In this document: positions 1 through 9,217 of the stretch, piece by piece | How the letters are laid out: each line of letters starts with the position of its first letter | How positions within the stretch are numbered: the stretch's first letter is position 1 | Made by a program: the position numbers and the translations under genes | The notes under the pieces: generated by a model | What the model saw: the letters and a program-made list of their open reading frames with translations, nothing else | Databases searched by the model: none | What the model was told of the DNA's origin: nothing | Source: Flavobacterium salmonis | GTDB taxonomy: Bacteria; Bacteroidota; Bacteroidia; Flavobacteriales; Flavobacteriaceae | NCBI RefSeq assembly: GCF_903819435.1 | Contig: NZ_CAIJDP010000075.1 | Span: forward strand, 1-52,654 | Length of the DNA stretch: 52,654 nt | Reading direction: 5' to 3'

Positions 1-96
1 TGCTCACTTTGCACCGGAATTAGGTGGTCATTTTGAACTGGAATCAGGTGCTCACTTTAAAACGGAATGGGGTGATCAATATAACCGGAATTTGCA
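1..96. mobile_element. Terminus of an IS21-like insertion sequence (four 24-bp repeats)
   Basis: Four tandem 24-bp units lie at 1-24, 25-48, 49-72 and 73-96. They share the pattern TGNTCANTTTNAACCGGAAT and the array ends in CA at 96. Multiple repeats of this kind at the tip of an element are known from IS21-family elements of Bacteroidetes. The transposase genes would lie to the left, outside the window. The IS ends inside the 3' part of the neighbouring minus-strand gene. Confidence 0.7.
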
Positions 97-2608
97 ATAC
101 TGGGCCGATAATTGAATCTAGGCAGGAGTTGCTACCATCGCTATATTTTGAAATTCTTTCAATTGAAGATAGTAAATCATTGTAGTTTTCAAAAGTAAAA
201 CTTCTATATTCTTCGAGATATGGCATCTCTCTATCATATCTTTTATCTAAACTAGACCATAAGACAAAATCTTTATTTTTAAGAAGTTTCTTTACTTCTT
301 TTCTGTACCGTATTTTTGACCAGCCATAGGTTCGCAGATACTTTTTAACAATATTGGCTTCTCTAAATGAATCTGTTGTGAAGTTTGATATAAAAAAGGA
401 TGTAATTAGATTTTTGTCAAAAACAAGAACTCTTTTTTCCTTCTCACGCCCATGTGAGTAATGATGACGTTCAAAAAAATTATATACTGCATCTTTGAGA
501 CTCTCATCCTGATAACAGCTAAATATAAAATTTAACAATTTAGTTCTAAATTCTTTCTGTTCTTTTGTTAATACTACAATCATCTGACCAAAATAAATTG
601 TACGACCGTCACCTCCTTCATTATAGTGGTAGCTGTCAATTATAAATTTGTCTGCTATATAGAGAATTATCTTCGAGTATAGTATTGGATTAGTTTCTGC
701 TTTTGAATAAAGAAAATTAAATAGTTGTATTTGTGAACTATATTGTTGCTCATAGCTGAATCTTTCATATATGAAGGATTGTTGAAAAGCCTTCAGAACC
801 TTGGTAAAGACTATTGGGTCTGATAGACCATATTTAATTAATAATTCTAATGCCAATTCAAATTTATCGGGAACATTATGAAAATTCACTAATAAGCTAA
901 TTATTTTGTCGTCATACGATTTTATGTGATTGTCTTTATATATCTCAAATTTTAGATTATTTTCATTAATCGATTCTAGAGAATTAATTATTTCGTTTAC
1001 AAATAGCAAGGTCTCGGTCTGCAGGTAGAACCAAAAACTATCAAGGAATCTAATTGCTTTTTCTCTATCGTGCTTTAATGAATTCCATTTTGTGTTTATA
1101 TCATTGATAATGAGCTGTTTTATTTCGTTGAAGCCATAATTGCTGACAATTGGATTAAGCAACCTCGTTAATGATATCTTATGCTCATCAAAATATAAAT
1201 CTAATAATAGCATAAATGGGATGTCCTTATTTTTAATAAAAACGAGATAAAAAATATACTCTCCTAATATTTGATCTGCAACCTTATAGGTGGATTGAAA
1301 TTCATCTGCTAATTCATGTTCGACTAATGCCGATAATTTTTCAATCAAGGTATGTGTTGGGATGTCGAACCTAGAACATATTTCTTCAATCTGATTTGTG
1401 TTTGCAACATCTATTGATCTAAATAAACTTAATATCCCAGCTACTCTTAGTAATGTCTTATCATCTTTAATACTTTTATTAGCTGAGGAGAAATATTCTT
1501 CAAGGATATATGAGGCCTTATTTAACTTCTGGACATCCTTAATACCTGCTATTGCAGCCATTAATGCAATTCTAGGGTTACCTTTCGAAATTGAAAATAT
1601 TCTATCCGTATAATAATTTGTAATATTAAACTCGGGAGATTGGAGTATTACGGCAAGTTCTTTTTTGTCGAAGTTCTTCAGTTCAATCTGCTCGTAATTT
1701 TTAAGTTCACTTTCAACCTCTCTTTTTACATAATTCCTTACTGTCAATATAATCTTAAGCGAGCCATCTTCGAATTCATTCTTAAAATGAATTATAGAGG
1801 ACAAGTTGCTTTTTAACTTGTTTGCGTCATCAATAACAATCAAATACTTTTTATCTTTAACCAGCTGAACCTTTAGATCTTCCCAAATCAACTGGTTATT
1901 GTTTCTAATATATTTTACAATATGTTCCGGATTAGCATTATTGAATTTTGATGCTAATTCTATTGAGAATTTTGATTTACCAATTCCCGCTGGACCTGTT
2001 ATTAGAAGATAATCTGAAACCTTTAAAAGTTCCAAACCTTTCTTTAAATCATTTTTACGATTATAAAAAGCATTGGATAATGGAGTAGCAAACTTTGACT
2101 TTTCATATTGAATGATGAAATCACTCATTTCTAATATTTGTCCAGAGTCGATAGTTAGTCCTAATTCTCTCGCAATAGAAGGATAATCCCGAAAAATAAT
2201 TGTGGCAAAAGCATCAATACCAATCAGTTCTATACTGGCTATATTATGAAAAGTTTTTTTGTAATCTGAAATCTCTTTATGGATTGCTGTTGTAATTTCT
2301 TGGTTGCAGATTAATATAATTTTAGAGATACTGGCAATGGGTATATCTTTTTGGATAAAGCAATGCTTAACATCTTTTTTGAGCTTTGCTACTAGTGCCT
2401 TTTTATCAATTGTAGTAACCTCATTAAAAATAAAATTATCCCCTTCAGCAATAAAATTATCAGGTGTTCCTTTTTTTGACTTTTCTTTTCCAACAACAAA
2501 ACCTGTAGCATTTACTATTGGGAATCTATATGCAAGATATAGGCGACATAAATTTGCAAATTTATCTGGATTACATCTTTGTAGTGCTTGTTCTATGGCT
2601 GTTATCAT
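44..2608 (-). CDS. PDDEXK-like / STAND P-loop ATPase, 3' end replaced by IS sequence
   Basis: 854 aa. The N-terminal 150 residues look like a restriction-endonuclease-like fold: a GTPD motif (res. 47-50) and a beta-strand with E63-V-T65 where E-x-K is usual. A STAND-type ATPase follows, with Walker A GPAGIGKS (205-212) and Walker B YLIVIDDAN (255-263), then about 500 mostly helical residues of unknown fold. Such nuclease-plus-STAND proteins are often phage sensors; that role is inferred. The last roughly 17 codons and the stop lie in the IS21-like terminus (1-96), so the native C-terminus is lost and function may be impaired. It sits 52 bp downstream of ietS and is probably co-transcribed with ietAS. 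Confidence 0.7.
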   Translation of the reverse strand: MITAIEQALQRCNPDKFANLCRLYLAYRFPIVNATGFVVGKEKSKKGTPDNFIAEGDNFIFNEVTTIDKKALVAKLKKDVKHCFIQKDIPIASISKIILICNQEITTAIHKEISDYKKTFHNIASIELIGIDAFATIIFRDYPSIARELGLTIDSGQILEMSDFIIQYEKSKFATPLSNAFYNRKNDLKKGLELLKVSDYLLITGPAGIGKSKFSIELASKFNNANPEHIVKYIRNNNQLIWEDLKVQLVKDKKYLIVIDDANKLKSNLSSIIHFKNEFEDGSLKIILTVRNYVKREVESELKNYEQIELKNFDKKELAVILQSPEFNITNYYTDRIFSISKGNPRIALMAAIAGIKDVQKLNKASYILEEYFSSANKSIKDDKTLLRVAGILSLFRSIDVANTNQIEEICSRFDIPTHTLIEKLSALVEHELADEFQSTYKVADQILGEYIFYLVFIKNKDIPFMLLLDLYFDEHKISLTRLLNPIVSNYGFNEIKQLIINDINTKWNSLKHDREKAIRFLDSFWFYLQTETLLFVNEIINSLESINENNLKFEIYKDNHIKSYDDKIISLLVNFHNVPDKFELALELLIKYGLSDPIVFTKVLKAFQQSFIYERFSYEQQYSSQIQLFNFLYSKAETNPILYSKIILYIADKFIIDSYHYNEGGDGRTIYFGQMIVVLTKEQKEFRTKLLNFIFSCYQDESLKDAVYNFFERHHYSHGREKEKRVLVFDKNLITSFFISNFTTDSFREANIVKKYLRTYGWSKIRYRKEVKKLLKNKDFVLWSSLDKRYDREMPYLEEYRSFTFENYNDLLSSIERISKYSDGSNSCLDSIIGPVLQIPVILITPFRFKVST

Positions 2609-2660
2609 TGTAAATCATTTATTAAATAAGTAACACAATTTTTGATATTTATAACTTCAA

Positions 2661-5021
2661 TTATTCTCTTTTTTCGTTTTCAATTCTTATATTAACTTCT
2701 TCTCTTATTTTAATATTTGAGTGTAAAAAGTTTCTTTCAGCCAAAAGTCGAGACACTTCATTATACACTTGCTTCTGACCTTTTGTATCTCTAATGGTTA
2801 CGATAAGCGTAAAATCTTGGTTTAATTCTTCACCATCTTGAATAGCTAATGTTTCGGCAAAATCTCTATAAGTTCCTTTAATTTTAGCGTACCATTTTCT
2901 GTTTCCTGCTAAACTATCACGTTGTCTAGCATCTTTCATTTCGCTTAGATTAACAGAGTATTTCTTAACTGGTTGGTATTTTTTTCCATAATTAAGCAAT
3001 ACTCTTTCACGTGCATACTCGCTCTCGGTATCTTTTATATGTGCGCTTTTATAATTGGAATCAAGTAAAACATTCTGTGTGTCGTCTGGACCAATTTCAT
3101 TGAGAATATTAGCTTTAGTTGTGTCACGTTCTTTTATATTTTCATAAGTGCCAAACATTAACTCTAAATTTGATTGACAATATTCTGCGCCTTGTTTTTC
3201 TCTCAATACTGGTTGACCAACTAATGTGATTTTAATTTCGCCGTAGAAAAAGCCGTCATCATCAACTAAACTTTCAGGAAAAGGAAATTCTAATATTTCA
3301 ATGAATTCGCCACGAGTAATGTTTTCCTGCAATATCAATGTTATTTCGTGTGGATCATTATAAATAATCTCATCAGCTGAATCAGGAATACCAAATCCCA
3401 TTTGATTCACTCTTTCACTAATTGGAAGACTTATTCCTGTTGGATATTTAGCAGAATGAATGGCTAAAGCTTTTAAAAGAGTAGGATTGAAAGTTTCATT
3501 AATTTTAAAATTTAACTCTGATAATAATGACGTTACTCTTGGTGTAGCAAAACTAGTCCCAATAATTTTTACTGAATTACCATTGTGAGAAATAGCATTT
3601 ACTCCATTTTCAATTCTTCTACCGTCTTTCATCCCTGCATTGCCACCAAATGACACTATGTCAGGTTTGATACTATTTGCTGGACCAGGACCAATTCTTG
3701 TAAATGGTGATGGATGATTAATATCTGCTATATCATGTGTGTTTTTTGAGTGAGCAACCGAACCAATCACTAAAGAACGAACTGAATCTCCTGACCTTGC
3801 CACTCTGCTTTTGGGATGACCTTTTTCAAAATTTCTACAATTCCCAGTAGATTTGCAAATAATGACATCATTTGCTAATTGAATATCGTCCAAAGCCTTT
3901 CCAAAATCAGAAAAATCATTGATGTCGGATTCAGCAGCAGTGCCTAATGACAAATTCCAAATTTTAATATGATTATTTTCCTTTATTGCTTCTCTAATAT
4001 TTTCTACCAATTCATCTTCATCTATTGATTCTTGCTTTTGATCAGGAAATACTGTTGCATCAAAAATTTTACAACCCGTATTTCCTGTCCAATTTTTACC
4101 TTGTAATTGATCCCCATAAAGTATTATACTAGACACACATGAACCATGCATTGGGTCAATCAAATCGTCAGGATATGAAGAGAATTTATCATCCAATAAC
4201 CAAGGTGCTAAATATGGATTTTTAGATACACCTGTATCTAAAACTCCAACGATTGGGTATTCAACACCTTCTGTTGGTATTTTTATATCAATAGTATTCT
4301 CAGATTCCATGCTATCTGTTTCCACTTGATATTTGGGCATAAAAGTTATAGACTCTAAAGCTTCAAAATCTGAAATACTATCTAATACTCCTTGTGAAGC
4401 ATTTTTAATTTTAAATATTATTAATCCTGGAGAATAATTTACTTCTTTTGCTTCAATATTAAATTCTTTGCAATATTTAACAAAAGCTGTTTTGACAGCA
4501 TTGTTTATTTCATAATTTAGAAAGTCAATTAATGAAATTTTGACTGCTTGGTTTTCTTCAATATCTACTATAAAAGGTTTGAAGACTTCAATAGACTCAA
4601 TAGCAGAAATACCTCTCGGATTTTTTAAATAATTAGCTATGTTGTTTTTAATTTGTAGTCCTTCTTCAACACTATCAACCTTAACAATAGCACTATTTGA
4701 GTCCAAAAAACCAATGATGTTATTTTTACTTATTTTACCATTGAAAATTTTTTGAATGTCTTTTCTATGTGACTTAGCAATAGCATTGTCATCAATATCG
4801 ATTTTCAACGTAGCAGGAATAAAACTTCTTGAAGTATTACGTTTTTGAAATACCTCAATTAATTCATTAATAGGTTCGATGAAACTTTCTGCTCTTTCAG
4901 CAAGTAATTGCCCAGACAACTCCCATTTCGGAATATTATCTCCACCGCCACCTTCAACTCTTCTGTCGTCAATTTTTTGCCTTTTTTGAAAAAGCTTAAT
5001 TGGTAAATTCTTCTTTGCCAT
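2661..5021 (-). CDS. ietS: IetS-like subtilisin (S8) serine protease
   Basis: 786 aa with no signal peptide, so probably cytoplasmic. A novel N-terminal region of about 250 residues precedes an S8 catalytic domain: Asp262 in VGVLDTGV, His292 in DPMHGSCVSS, oxyanion Asn394 in STGN and Ser490 in GTSFATP. A C-terminal beta-rich region of about 250 residues follows. The start codon lies 1 nt after the ietA stop, indicating translational coupling. An AAA ATPase paired with a large subtilisin is the arrangement of IetAS, described first as a plasmid-stability toxin-antitoxin pair in Agrobacterium and later as an anti-phage system. By that model the protease is the effector and the ATPase restrains it. 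Assignment rests on architecture and pairing. Confidence 0.85.
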   Translation of the reverse strand: MAKKNLPIKLFQKRQKIDDRRVEGGGGDNIPKWELSGQLLAERAESFIEPINELIEVFQKRNTSRSFIPATLKIDIDDNAIAKSHRKDIQKIFNGKISKNNIIGFLDSNSAIVKVDSVEEGLQIKNNIANYLKNPRGISAIESIEVFKPFIVDIEENQAVKISLIDFLNYEINNAVKTAFVKYCKEFNIEAKEVNYSPGLIIFKIKNASQGVLDSISDFEALESITFMPKYQVETDSMESENTIDIKIPTEGVEYPIVGVLDTGVSKNPYLAPWLLDDKFSSYPDDLIDPMHGSCVSSIILYGDQLQGKNWTGNTGCKIFDATVFPDQKQESIDEDELVENIREAIKENNHIKIWNLSLGTAAESDINDFSDFGKALDDIQLANDVIICKSTGNCRNFEKGHPKSRVARSGDSVRSLVIGSVAHSKNTHDIADINHPSPFTRIGPGPANSIKPDIVSFGGNAGMKDGRRIENGVNAISHNGNSVKIIGTSFATPRVTSLLSELNFKINETFNPTLLKALAIHSAKYPTGISLPISERVNQMGFGIPDSADEIIYNDPHEITLILQENITRGEFIEILEFPFPESLVDDDGFFYGEIKITLVGQPVLREKQGAEYCQSNLELMFGTYENIKERDTTKANILNEIGPDDTQNVLLDSNYKSAHIKDTESEYARERVLLNYGKKYQPVKKYSVNLSEMKDARQRDSLAGNRKWYAKIKGTYRDFAETLAIQDGEELNQDFTLIVTIRDTKGQKQVYNEVSRLLAERNFLHSNIKIREEVNIRIENEKRE

Positions 5022-5022
5022 C

Positions 5023-6111
5023 TTATTCTACATTTAAAGCGTTCCTAACTTGTCTTATTGAAATATCTAAATAACTTGCTATTTGTTTCTGTGGTATATG
5101 ACTTTCGTTTAAAAACTTAATCATTTCCTCTGGAAGAAATCTGTTGTTGTTTTTGTATTTAAAATATTCAGAAAAGATATCTTCATATTCAAAAACTGAT
5201 TTTTTTATGATTGAATTATAATATGCACTATTAATGATTTTAATAATCTCAGAATGTGATAAATTGCTCATATAGGTTTTAACCATTTCAAACTTTTTGT
5301 CATCTGTCGCTAAATCAGAACCAATTTTATCAAAATAGTTCTCTACAAGATTTTTTATTTCATCAGAATTTGGTTTGTTAACATTTACGACTTTTTCAAA
5401 TCTTCTCCAAATTGCACTATCTAGCAATTGTTCGTGATTAGTTGCTGCAATCAATATCCCTGTTTCTAAGAATTCATCTATATTTTGTAAAAGACTATTA
5501 ATTACCCTTTTTAATTCTCCGGTTTCTTGATTATCGTCTCTCGCTTTTGCTATAGCGTCAAACTCATCTAAAAACAGAATACAAGGTTTGCTTTTTGCAT
5601 AATCAAATAATTTCCTAATGTTTTTAGCGGTATTACCTAATAGGGAAGAAATTAAAGAATCAAAACGCGCTACAACAATTGGAATATCTAGCTCTTTAGC
5701 AATATGTTTGGCTAATGTTGTCTTTCCGCAACCTGGAGGACCATAAAGTAAAAGAGATAGATTAATATCTAAACCTTTACTTTTTATCTCATTTTTGGAG
5801 TTCACTAAAGAAATAAAATTGTTTATTGGCTCAACAATGCCCTCAGAAACCATTATGTCAAACTTTATATCTTGAGGCAATATGATGTCTGCAATATTTA
5901 GCCTTGTGTCATTATCTACAGGCGCATCAAATAATTGGTCTTTAAAAACCGGCATGCCTTTAGCTCCTTGAATTGTTTTCAAAATTTTGTCTGCTAATTT
6001 ACTATCTCCATCATCTCTCAATTTTTTTGCTAAATGATTGGAGTAATTAATCACCTTTTTATGATCATTATTCAATCCACCTTCAATTATTTTTATTAGT
6101 TCAGTATACAT
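5023..6111 (-). CDS. ietA: IetA-like AAA+ ATPase
   Basis: 362 aa. It has a helical N-terminus, then a classical AAA+ core: Walker A GPPGCGKT (124-131), Walker B ILFLDEFD (178-185), sensor-1 Asn in AATN (225) and an arginine-finger candidate in WRRFE (236-237). The last 30 residues (IPQKQIASYLDISIRQVRN and flanks) resemble a helix-turn-helix, an unusual tail for this family that may mediate DNA binding or autoregulation (inference). It is the first gene of the ietA-ietS-STAND operon. Its upstream region is AT-rich and gene-free for 450 bp, so the operon promoter should lie there. Confidence 0.85.
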   Translation of the reverse strand: MYTELIKIIEGGLNNDHKKVINYSNHLAKKLRDDGDSKLADKILKTIQGAKGMPVFKDQLFDAPVDNDTRLNIADIILPQDIKFDIMVSEGIVEPINNFISLVNSKNEIKSKGLDINLSLLLYGPPGCGKTTLAKHIAKELDIPIVVARFDSLISSLLGNTAKNIRKLFDYAKSKPCILFLDEFDAIAKARDDNQETGELKRVINSLLQNIDEFLETGILIAATNHEQLLDSAIWRRFEKVVNVNKPNSDEIKNLVENYFDKIGSDLATDDKKFEMVKTYMSNLSHSEIIKIINSAYYNSIIKKSVFEYEDIFSEYFKYKNNNRFLPEEMIKFLNESHIPQKQIASYLDISIRQVRNALNVE

Positions 6112-6568
6112 TGACGTAAATTTATTTGGGTTTTGTGATACAAATATAATTAAAAGTGTAATACAAAAACATAAAAACGTAATATTATTTTATTAAATCG
6201 TAATTTAATTATTTAAAAACGTTGTAAAATAAGTGTTTAGCGTGATTAAAGTTGTTTGGGATTTCATATCAAGTTTTAATTAATAATTGATGCAAATATT
6301 TCATATTGCGATATGTTATATGATTTTAATTGTTTATTACTCTTATTTCATAGTTGTATTTTGATTTTAAAACTCATAACGCAACTATGAAATACAACTA
6401 TTTGCTTTTAATTTAATAATTCTTATTGTTTTATTTTGTCCCAAATTTGGTAAATAATTGGGACAAAATTTTATGTATTTCATTTGCGATTTACTACAGA
6501 ATTTGTAGTGTTTTACGAAATAGAATATTAGTTAGCTTTTGGCAGTAAATTGGGTTTATTGCCGAAAG
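6112..6568. other. AT-rich intergenic region with alternative hairpins
   Basis: No gene is seen. The arm at 6344-6356 (containing TTTCATAGTTG) is a perfect 13-bp inverted match to 6382-6394. The overlapping arm 6350-6361 is a perfect 12-bp inverted match to 6390-6401. The two pairings share bases, so they are mutually exclusive. A separate terminator-like hairpin is at 6434-6468. A further 12-13-bp stem with G-T pairs lies at about 6538-6570, next to the stop of the following minus-strand gene. The ietA promoter should be in the left part. Confidence 0.5.
6434..6468. terminator. Symmetric terminator-like hairpin
   Basis: TTTTGTCCCAA (6434-6444) pairs perfectly with TTGGGACAAAA (6458-6468) across a 13-nt loop. 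A- and T-runs on either side let it act in both directions. Confidence 0.5.
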
Positions 6569-7198
6569 TTATTTTTTGTTTATTTCATCTATGTAAAACT
6601 GCAATTCATATAGTTCAATCAATTCTTCAACTTGTTTTGGCATTTTTGCCAGCTGCACAAAATTGATGTTTTGGTGTGGTGATTTTTCTCCTAATACATC
6701 TTGGAGGATTATGTAAATGGCTTGTTGCCATGTTTTGGTGCAGCAATGTATGTTATAGTTTTTTAAGTAAATAATAATATCTAGTTTTTTTGACTCTTCG
6801 TCATAGTTGAGTGGTTGGAATTTGATTTTACTGCTTTTAATTGTTATTTCTGGGAATACATAGGGTTCGTCTAATCCCTCTATAATTTTTTCTATGTTTT
6901 CTGTGGGTTGGATGAATGCCGTAAATTTCCAATTTCTTAAAACAGTTGCATTGTTTACTAATTGTACTACTTGTTCGAAGTATTCCGGATTTCCGTTTGC
7001 TGTAATAATGAGTTCTGCTTTTTGTTTTTCTTCTTTTGGTAAGACTATCATAAAGTCTAGTTCTTTGCAGTAAAAGCCTAGATGCCGATTTAGCCAAAAG
7101 CAGATGTGTTTTTGGTTTTTTGGATTTTCGCTGCTAAGGTTTTTGATGGTTTGGTTGTTGTCTTGGAACCAGTTCCAGAAGGTGTTTATTTTTCTCAT
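6569..7198 (-). CDS. Hypothetical protein of mobile-element module
   Basis: 209 aa, no signal peptide or membrane segment. I do not recognise the family. It is rich in aromatic residues and has an alpha/beta composition with several short hydrophobic strands and a Glu/Leu-rich C-terminal helix. It is the last gene of a minus-strand group with a DnaC-like ATPase, a replication/HTH protein and an excisionase-like HTH, so a role in element maintenance is possible but unproven. A hairpin with wobble pairs directly after the stop may terminate transcription. Confidence 0.6.
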   Translation of the reverse strand: MRKINTFWNWFQDNNQTIKNLSSENPKNQKHICFWLNRHLGFYCKELDFMIVLPKEEKQKAELIITANGNPEYFEQVVQLVNNATVLRNWKFTAFIQPTENIEKIIEGLDEPYVFPEITIKSSKIKFQPLNYDEESKKLDIIIYLKNYNIHCCTKTWQQAIYIILQDVLGEKSPHQNINFVQLAKMPKQVEELIELYELQFYIDEINKK

Positions 7199-7201
7199 AT
7201 G

Positions 7202-7319
7202 TTTATATGTTGATGCGTTAATTTGTTTATTCGTTGATTTGAAATGTTCTAGGTGCTATTCGATTAAGTATGGATATACTTGCACTGATGAGAGATTGCT
7301 TCGTTCCTCGCAATGACAG
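7202..7319. repeat. Dispersed intergenic repeat fragment
   Basis: This short gap contains an imperfect inverted sequence (ATTGCTTCGTTCCTCGCAAT, about 7294-7313) of the type found scattered through flavobacterial intergenic regions. No gene is seen. Confidence 0.35.
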
Positions 7320-7943
7320 TTAGCGTTTGTCTTGTGTGTTTTTGTCGAAAGCGATGAGGTTTAGCATGGCTCGGAATCTGGAGCGGACTCGATTGCCGTA
7401 CATGGTTTCAATTTCTGATGCTGATAGATTGGTTGTTATGTGGGTTTTTACTTTTCTGGAGATAAAAAGATCATATCTTGACAGGATTATTTCTGCCATC
7501 ACATTGCATTCGTTGCCGTAGTACTTTAGGTTGTTTTCTGTGCCTAAATCGTCGAAGCAATAGGTTCTTGGTTCGGAGTGGTAGAGTTTGCTGATACTGT
7601 ATTTGTGGATGATTTGGTAGCCGTCTTGGATGAACTCAAAGCTGATGTCTCGACAGGGCTTTACGAAGAACTTATGTTCGATTGCTGTTAGGTATTTCAT
7701 TAGGTTCATTAATGATGTTTTGCCACAGCCAATTGGACCTGATAATAATATTCCCTTGTCGAGATTTATTCCGTATTGAAAACATGTTGGTTCATCCTTC
7801 AGGAAATAGGCAATGAGTTTGTAAACGATTGGGTAATCGGTTTCAAGAATCTTGAAATGATTGCCGTATAGTTCGATGCCTTTTTTTTCGAGCCAATTGA
7901 TTACTTCGGGGTAGCTGTAGTGGGATTTTATTTCTGTTTTCAT
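7320..7943 (-). CDS. DnaC-like P-loop ATPase
   Basis: 207 aa. Walker A is GPIGCGKTS (about res. 69-77), and a Walker-B-like CFDDLGTEN sits near residue 130. This spacing and the DDLG signature are those of DnaC/IstB-type ATPases that load helicases or assist transposases. The neighbours (replication/HTH protein upstream, excisionase-like HTH further up) suggest a helicase-loading role in an integrative element. An IstB role for the IS21-like terminus at 1-96 is unlikely because the gene is far away and differently grouped. Confidence 0.75.
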   Translation of the reverse strand: MKTEIKSHYSYPEVINWLEKKGIELYGNHFKILETDYPIVYKLIAYFLKDEPTCFQYGINLDKGILLSGPIGCGKTSLMNLMKYLTAIEHKFFVKPCRDISFEFIQDGYQIIHKYSISKLYHSEPRTYCFDDLGTENNLKYYGNECNVMAEIILSRYDLFISRKVKTHITTNLSASEIETMYGNRVRSRFRAMLNLIAFDKNTQDKR

Positions 7944-8101
7944 AACGGTCGTTTGAAGGGAAAAGGTTTAGTTTCTTGTGGGTTCCTTCCTTCGTCAGGA
8001 TGACAAAGATTGTGGTAAACTGTGTGTTCTATTTTCTTAAAAGCAAAGAGGACATTTTGTTTTACTTCGTCAATTTGACTTTTGGTATTGGGTCATAGAT
8101 T

Positions 8102-8142
8102 AGCCACCCCGCCCTTTGGGCACCCCTCCAAAGGAGGGGAAT
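8102..8142. repeat. Dispersed GC-rich double-hairpin repeat
   Basis: CCCTTTGGG is followed by CCCCTCC...GGAGGGG, two small palindromes in tandem. The block is strikingly GC-rich for this DNA and belongs to a repeat class common between genes in Flavobacterium. It abuts the stop of the upstream replication gene and may act as a terminator. Confidence 0.5.
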
Positions 8143-8143
8143 T

Positions 8144-9076
8144 CTAGAGCGGTTCGGCATAGTTTTTATCGGTTGTTGTGTTCAGGTGTTGAGGGCGGAT
8201 TGGTGGTGAATTGGTGGTGTTGTCTTTAAAATTGACGCTGTTTATTATCCAATTTTGTGCTGCTGCTTGCCAATCGACCATGGGTGTTTTTCCGCCGACT
8301 AGCCAACCGACACTGGAGAAATAATTGAAAAACTTTTGGGCTTCGAGTTCTGGGAAGTTGTTTTGTTGGAAATAGGATTTGATTTCTTCGATAACTGGAT
8401 TTGATTTTTGATTATGCGAGACTTCGACAAGTTCAGTGTGACAACTTTCGTCTTTTTGCCAACCTTTTTCTGTTTGATTTTTATTGGAGTCGGCGAATGT
8501 TGAAAACATTTCTTTTTTCGCGGAACTTTTTTCTTTTTCTTCAGTTTCATTTTTTAAAATTGAATTATTTATTTCTTCAAAATTTTTTGCTTGCTCGTTC
8601 AAGTTTGCAACGTTTTTATCGTTTAAAATGTTTGTATTGTTTATATAGTTTATAGAAGATACTACTGCTTGTTCAGTACCTGTTTCACTACTGGTACAAG
8701 ACTTGTTCAGCGCTTGTTCTGAAACCGATTCAATAAGCGGTTCATTTTTTAGTTTTCTCTCACTTTTTTGGGCTGGTTTTAGATCTTCGGAAAAATTGAA
8801 TAAAATAACATGGCTCCCCTTGAATGGATTGTAGGATGGCTCGTAATTGATGTACCCCAAACTGTGCAAGTTTTTCAGGCATTTGTGATAGGTTGCTTTG
8901 GAACTGATTTTGCTTATTCGCATAACCTCATCGCGATTGATACTTATTGGGTTTTTAAAGCGGTTGCAGTTCCAAAATTGAAATAAGGCCATATAGAGGC
9001 TGACATGGGTTGGATTTAGTGCTTTATCTATTACTACTTTTTCGAAGAAGCCAGTTAGGTGTTTGATGTAGTTCAT
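8144..9076 (-). CDS. Replication/winged-helix protein of mobile element
   Basis: 310 aa. The N-terminal 110 residues look like a winged-helix DNA-binding domain (SINRDEVMRISKISSKATYH; KCLKNLHSLGYINYEPS) as in primosomal or replication-initiation proteins of Bacteroidetes elements. A low-complexity acidic/basic linker leads to a C-terminal helical part (VIEEIKSYFQQNNFPELEAQ) like DnaD/DnaT-type tails. The linker carries the peptide CHTELVEVS, encoded by a dispersed intergenic repeat (8421-8443) that has landed in frame. The gene precedes the DnaC-like ATPase on the same strand, consistent with an initiator plus loader pair. Confidence 0.65.
   Translation of the reverse strand: MNYIKHLTGFFEKVVIDKALNPTHVSLYMALFQFWNCNRFKNPISINRDEVMRISKISSKATYHKCLKNLHSLGYINYEPSYNPFKGSHVILFNFSEDLKPAQKSERKLKNEPLIESVSEQALNKSCTSSETGTEQAVVSSINYINNTNILNDKNVANLNEQAKNFEEINNSILKNETEEKEKSSAKKEMFSTFADSNKNQTEKGWQKDESCHTELVEVSHNQKSNPVIEEIKSYFQQNNFPELEAQKFFNYFSSVGWLVGGKTPMVDWQAAAQNWIINSVNFKDNTTNSPPIRPQHLNTTTDKNYAEPL
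8421..8443. repeat. Dispersed repeat copy inside a coding region
   Basis: ACTTCGACAAGTTCAGTGTG plus ACA matches the intergenic copy at 9186-9208 except for two bases. Read on the minus strand it encodes CHTELVEVS within the linker of the replication protein. Confidence 0.65.
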
Positions 9077-9208
9077 TTTGCTAGTGATTAGTGAATAGTC
9101 CTTAGTGAATAGTAACTAGTGAGTAGTGAATGGTGTTTAGTCTTGCTTGAACTGCGTTCAAGAGTTGACCTGCTTCGCAGGAGGTACTTCGACAAGCTCA
9201 GTATGACA
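9075..9208. repeat. Low-complexity TAGTGAATAG array and dispersed repeat
   Basis: Imperfect tandem copies of a TAGTGAATAG-like decamer occupy about 9080-9140. A dispersed repeat copy (ACTTCGACAAGCTCAGTATG and flank, 9186-9208) follows. A similar TAGTGA-rich stretch lies at 13730-13790. There is no coding signal. Confidence 0.5.
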
Positions 9209-9217
9209 ATCACCACT

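Noticed and set aside
6344..6401. Possible CRISPR repeat or tracrRNA anti-repeat
   Set aside because: Only one cluster of inverted arms, no spacers, no regular repeat spacing and no cas gene in the window.
7320..7943. IstB of the IS21-like element
   Set aside because: No istA beside it, 7 kb from the IS end, and grouped with replication/HTH genes.
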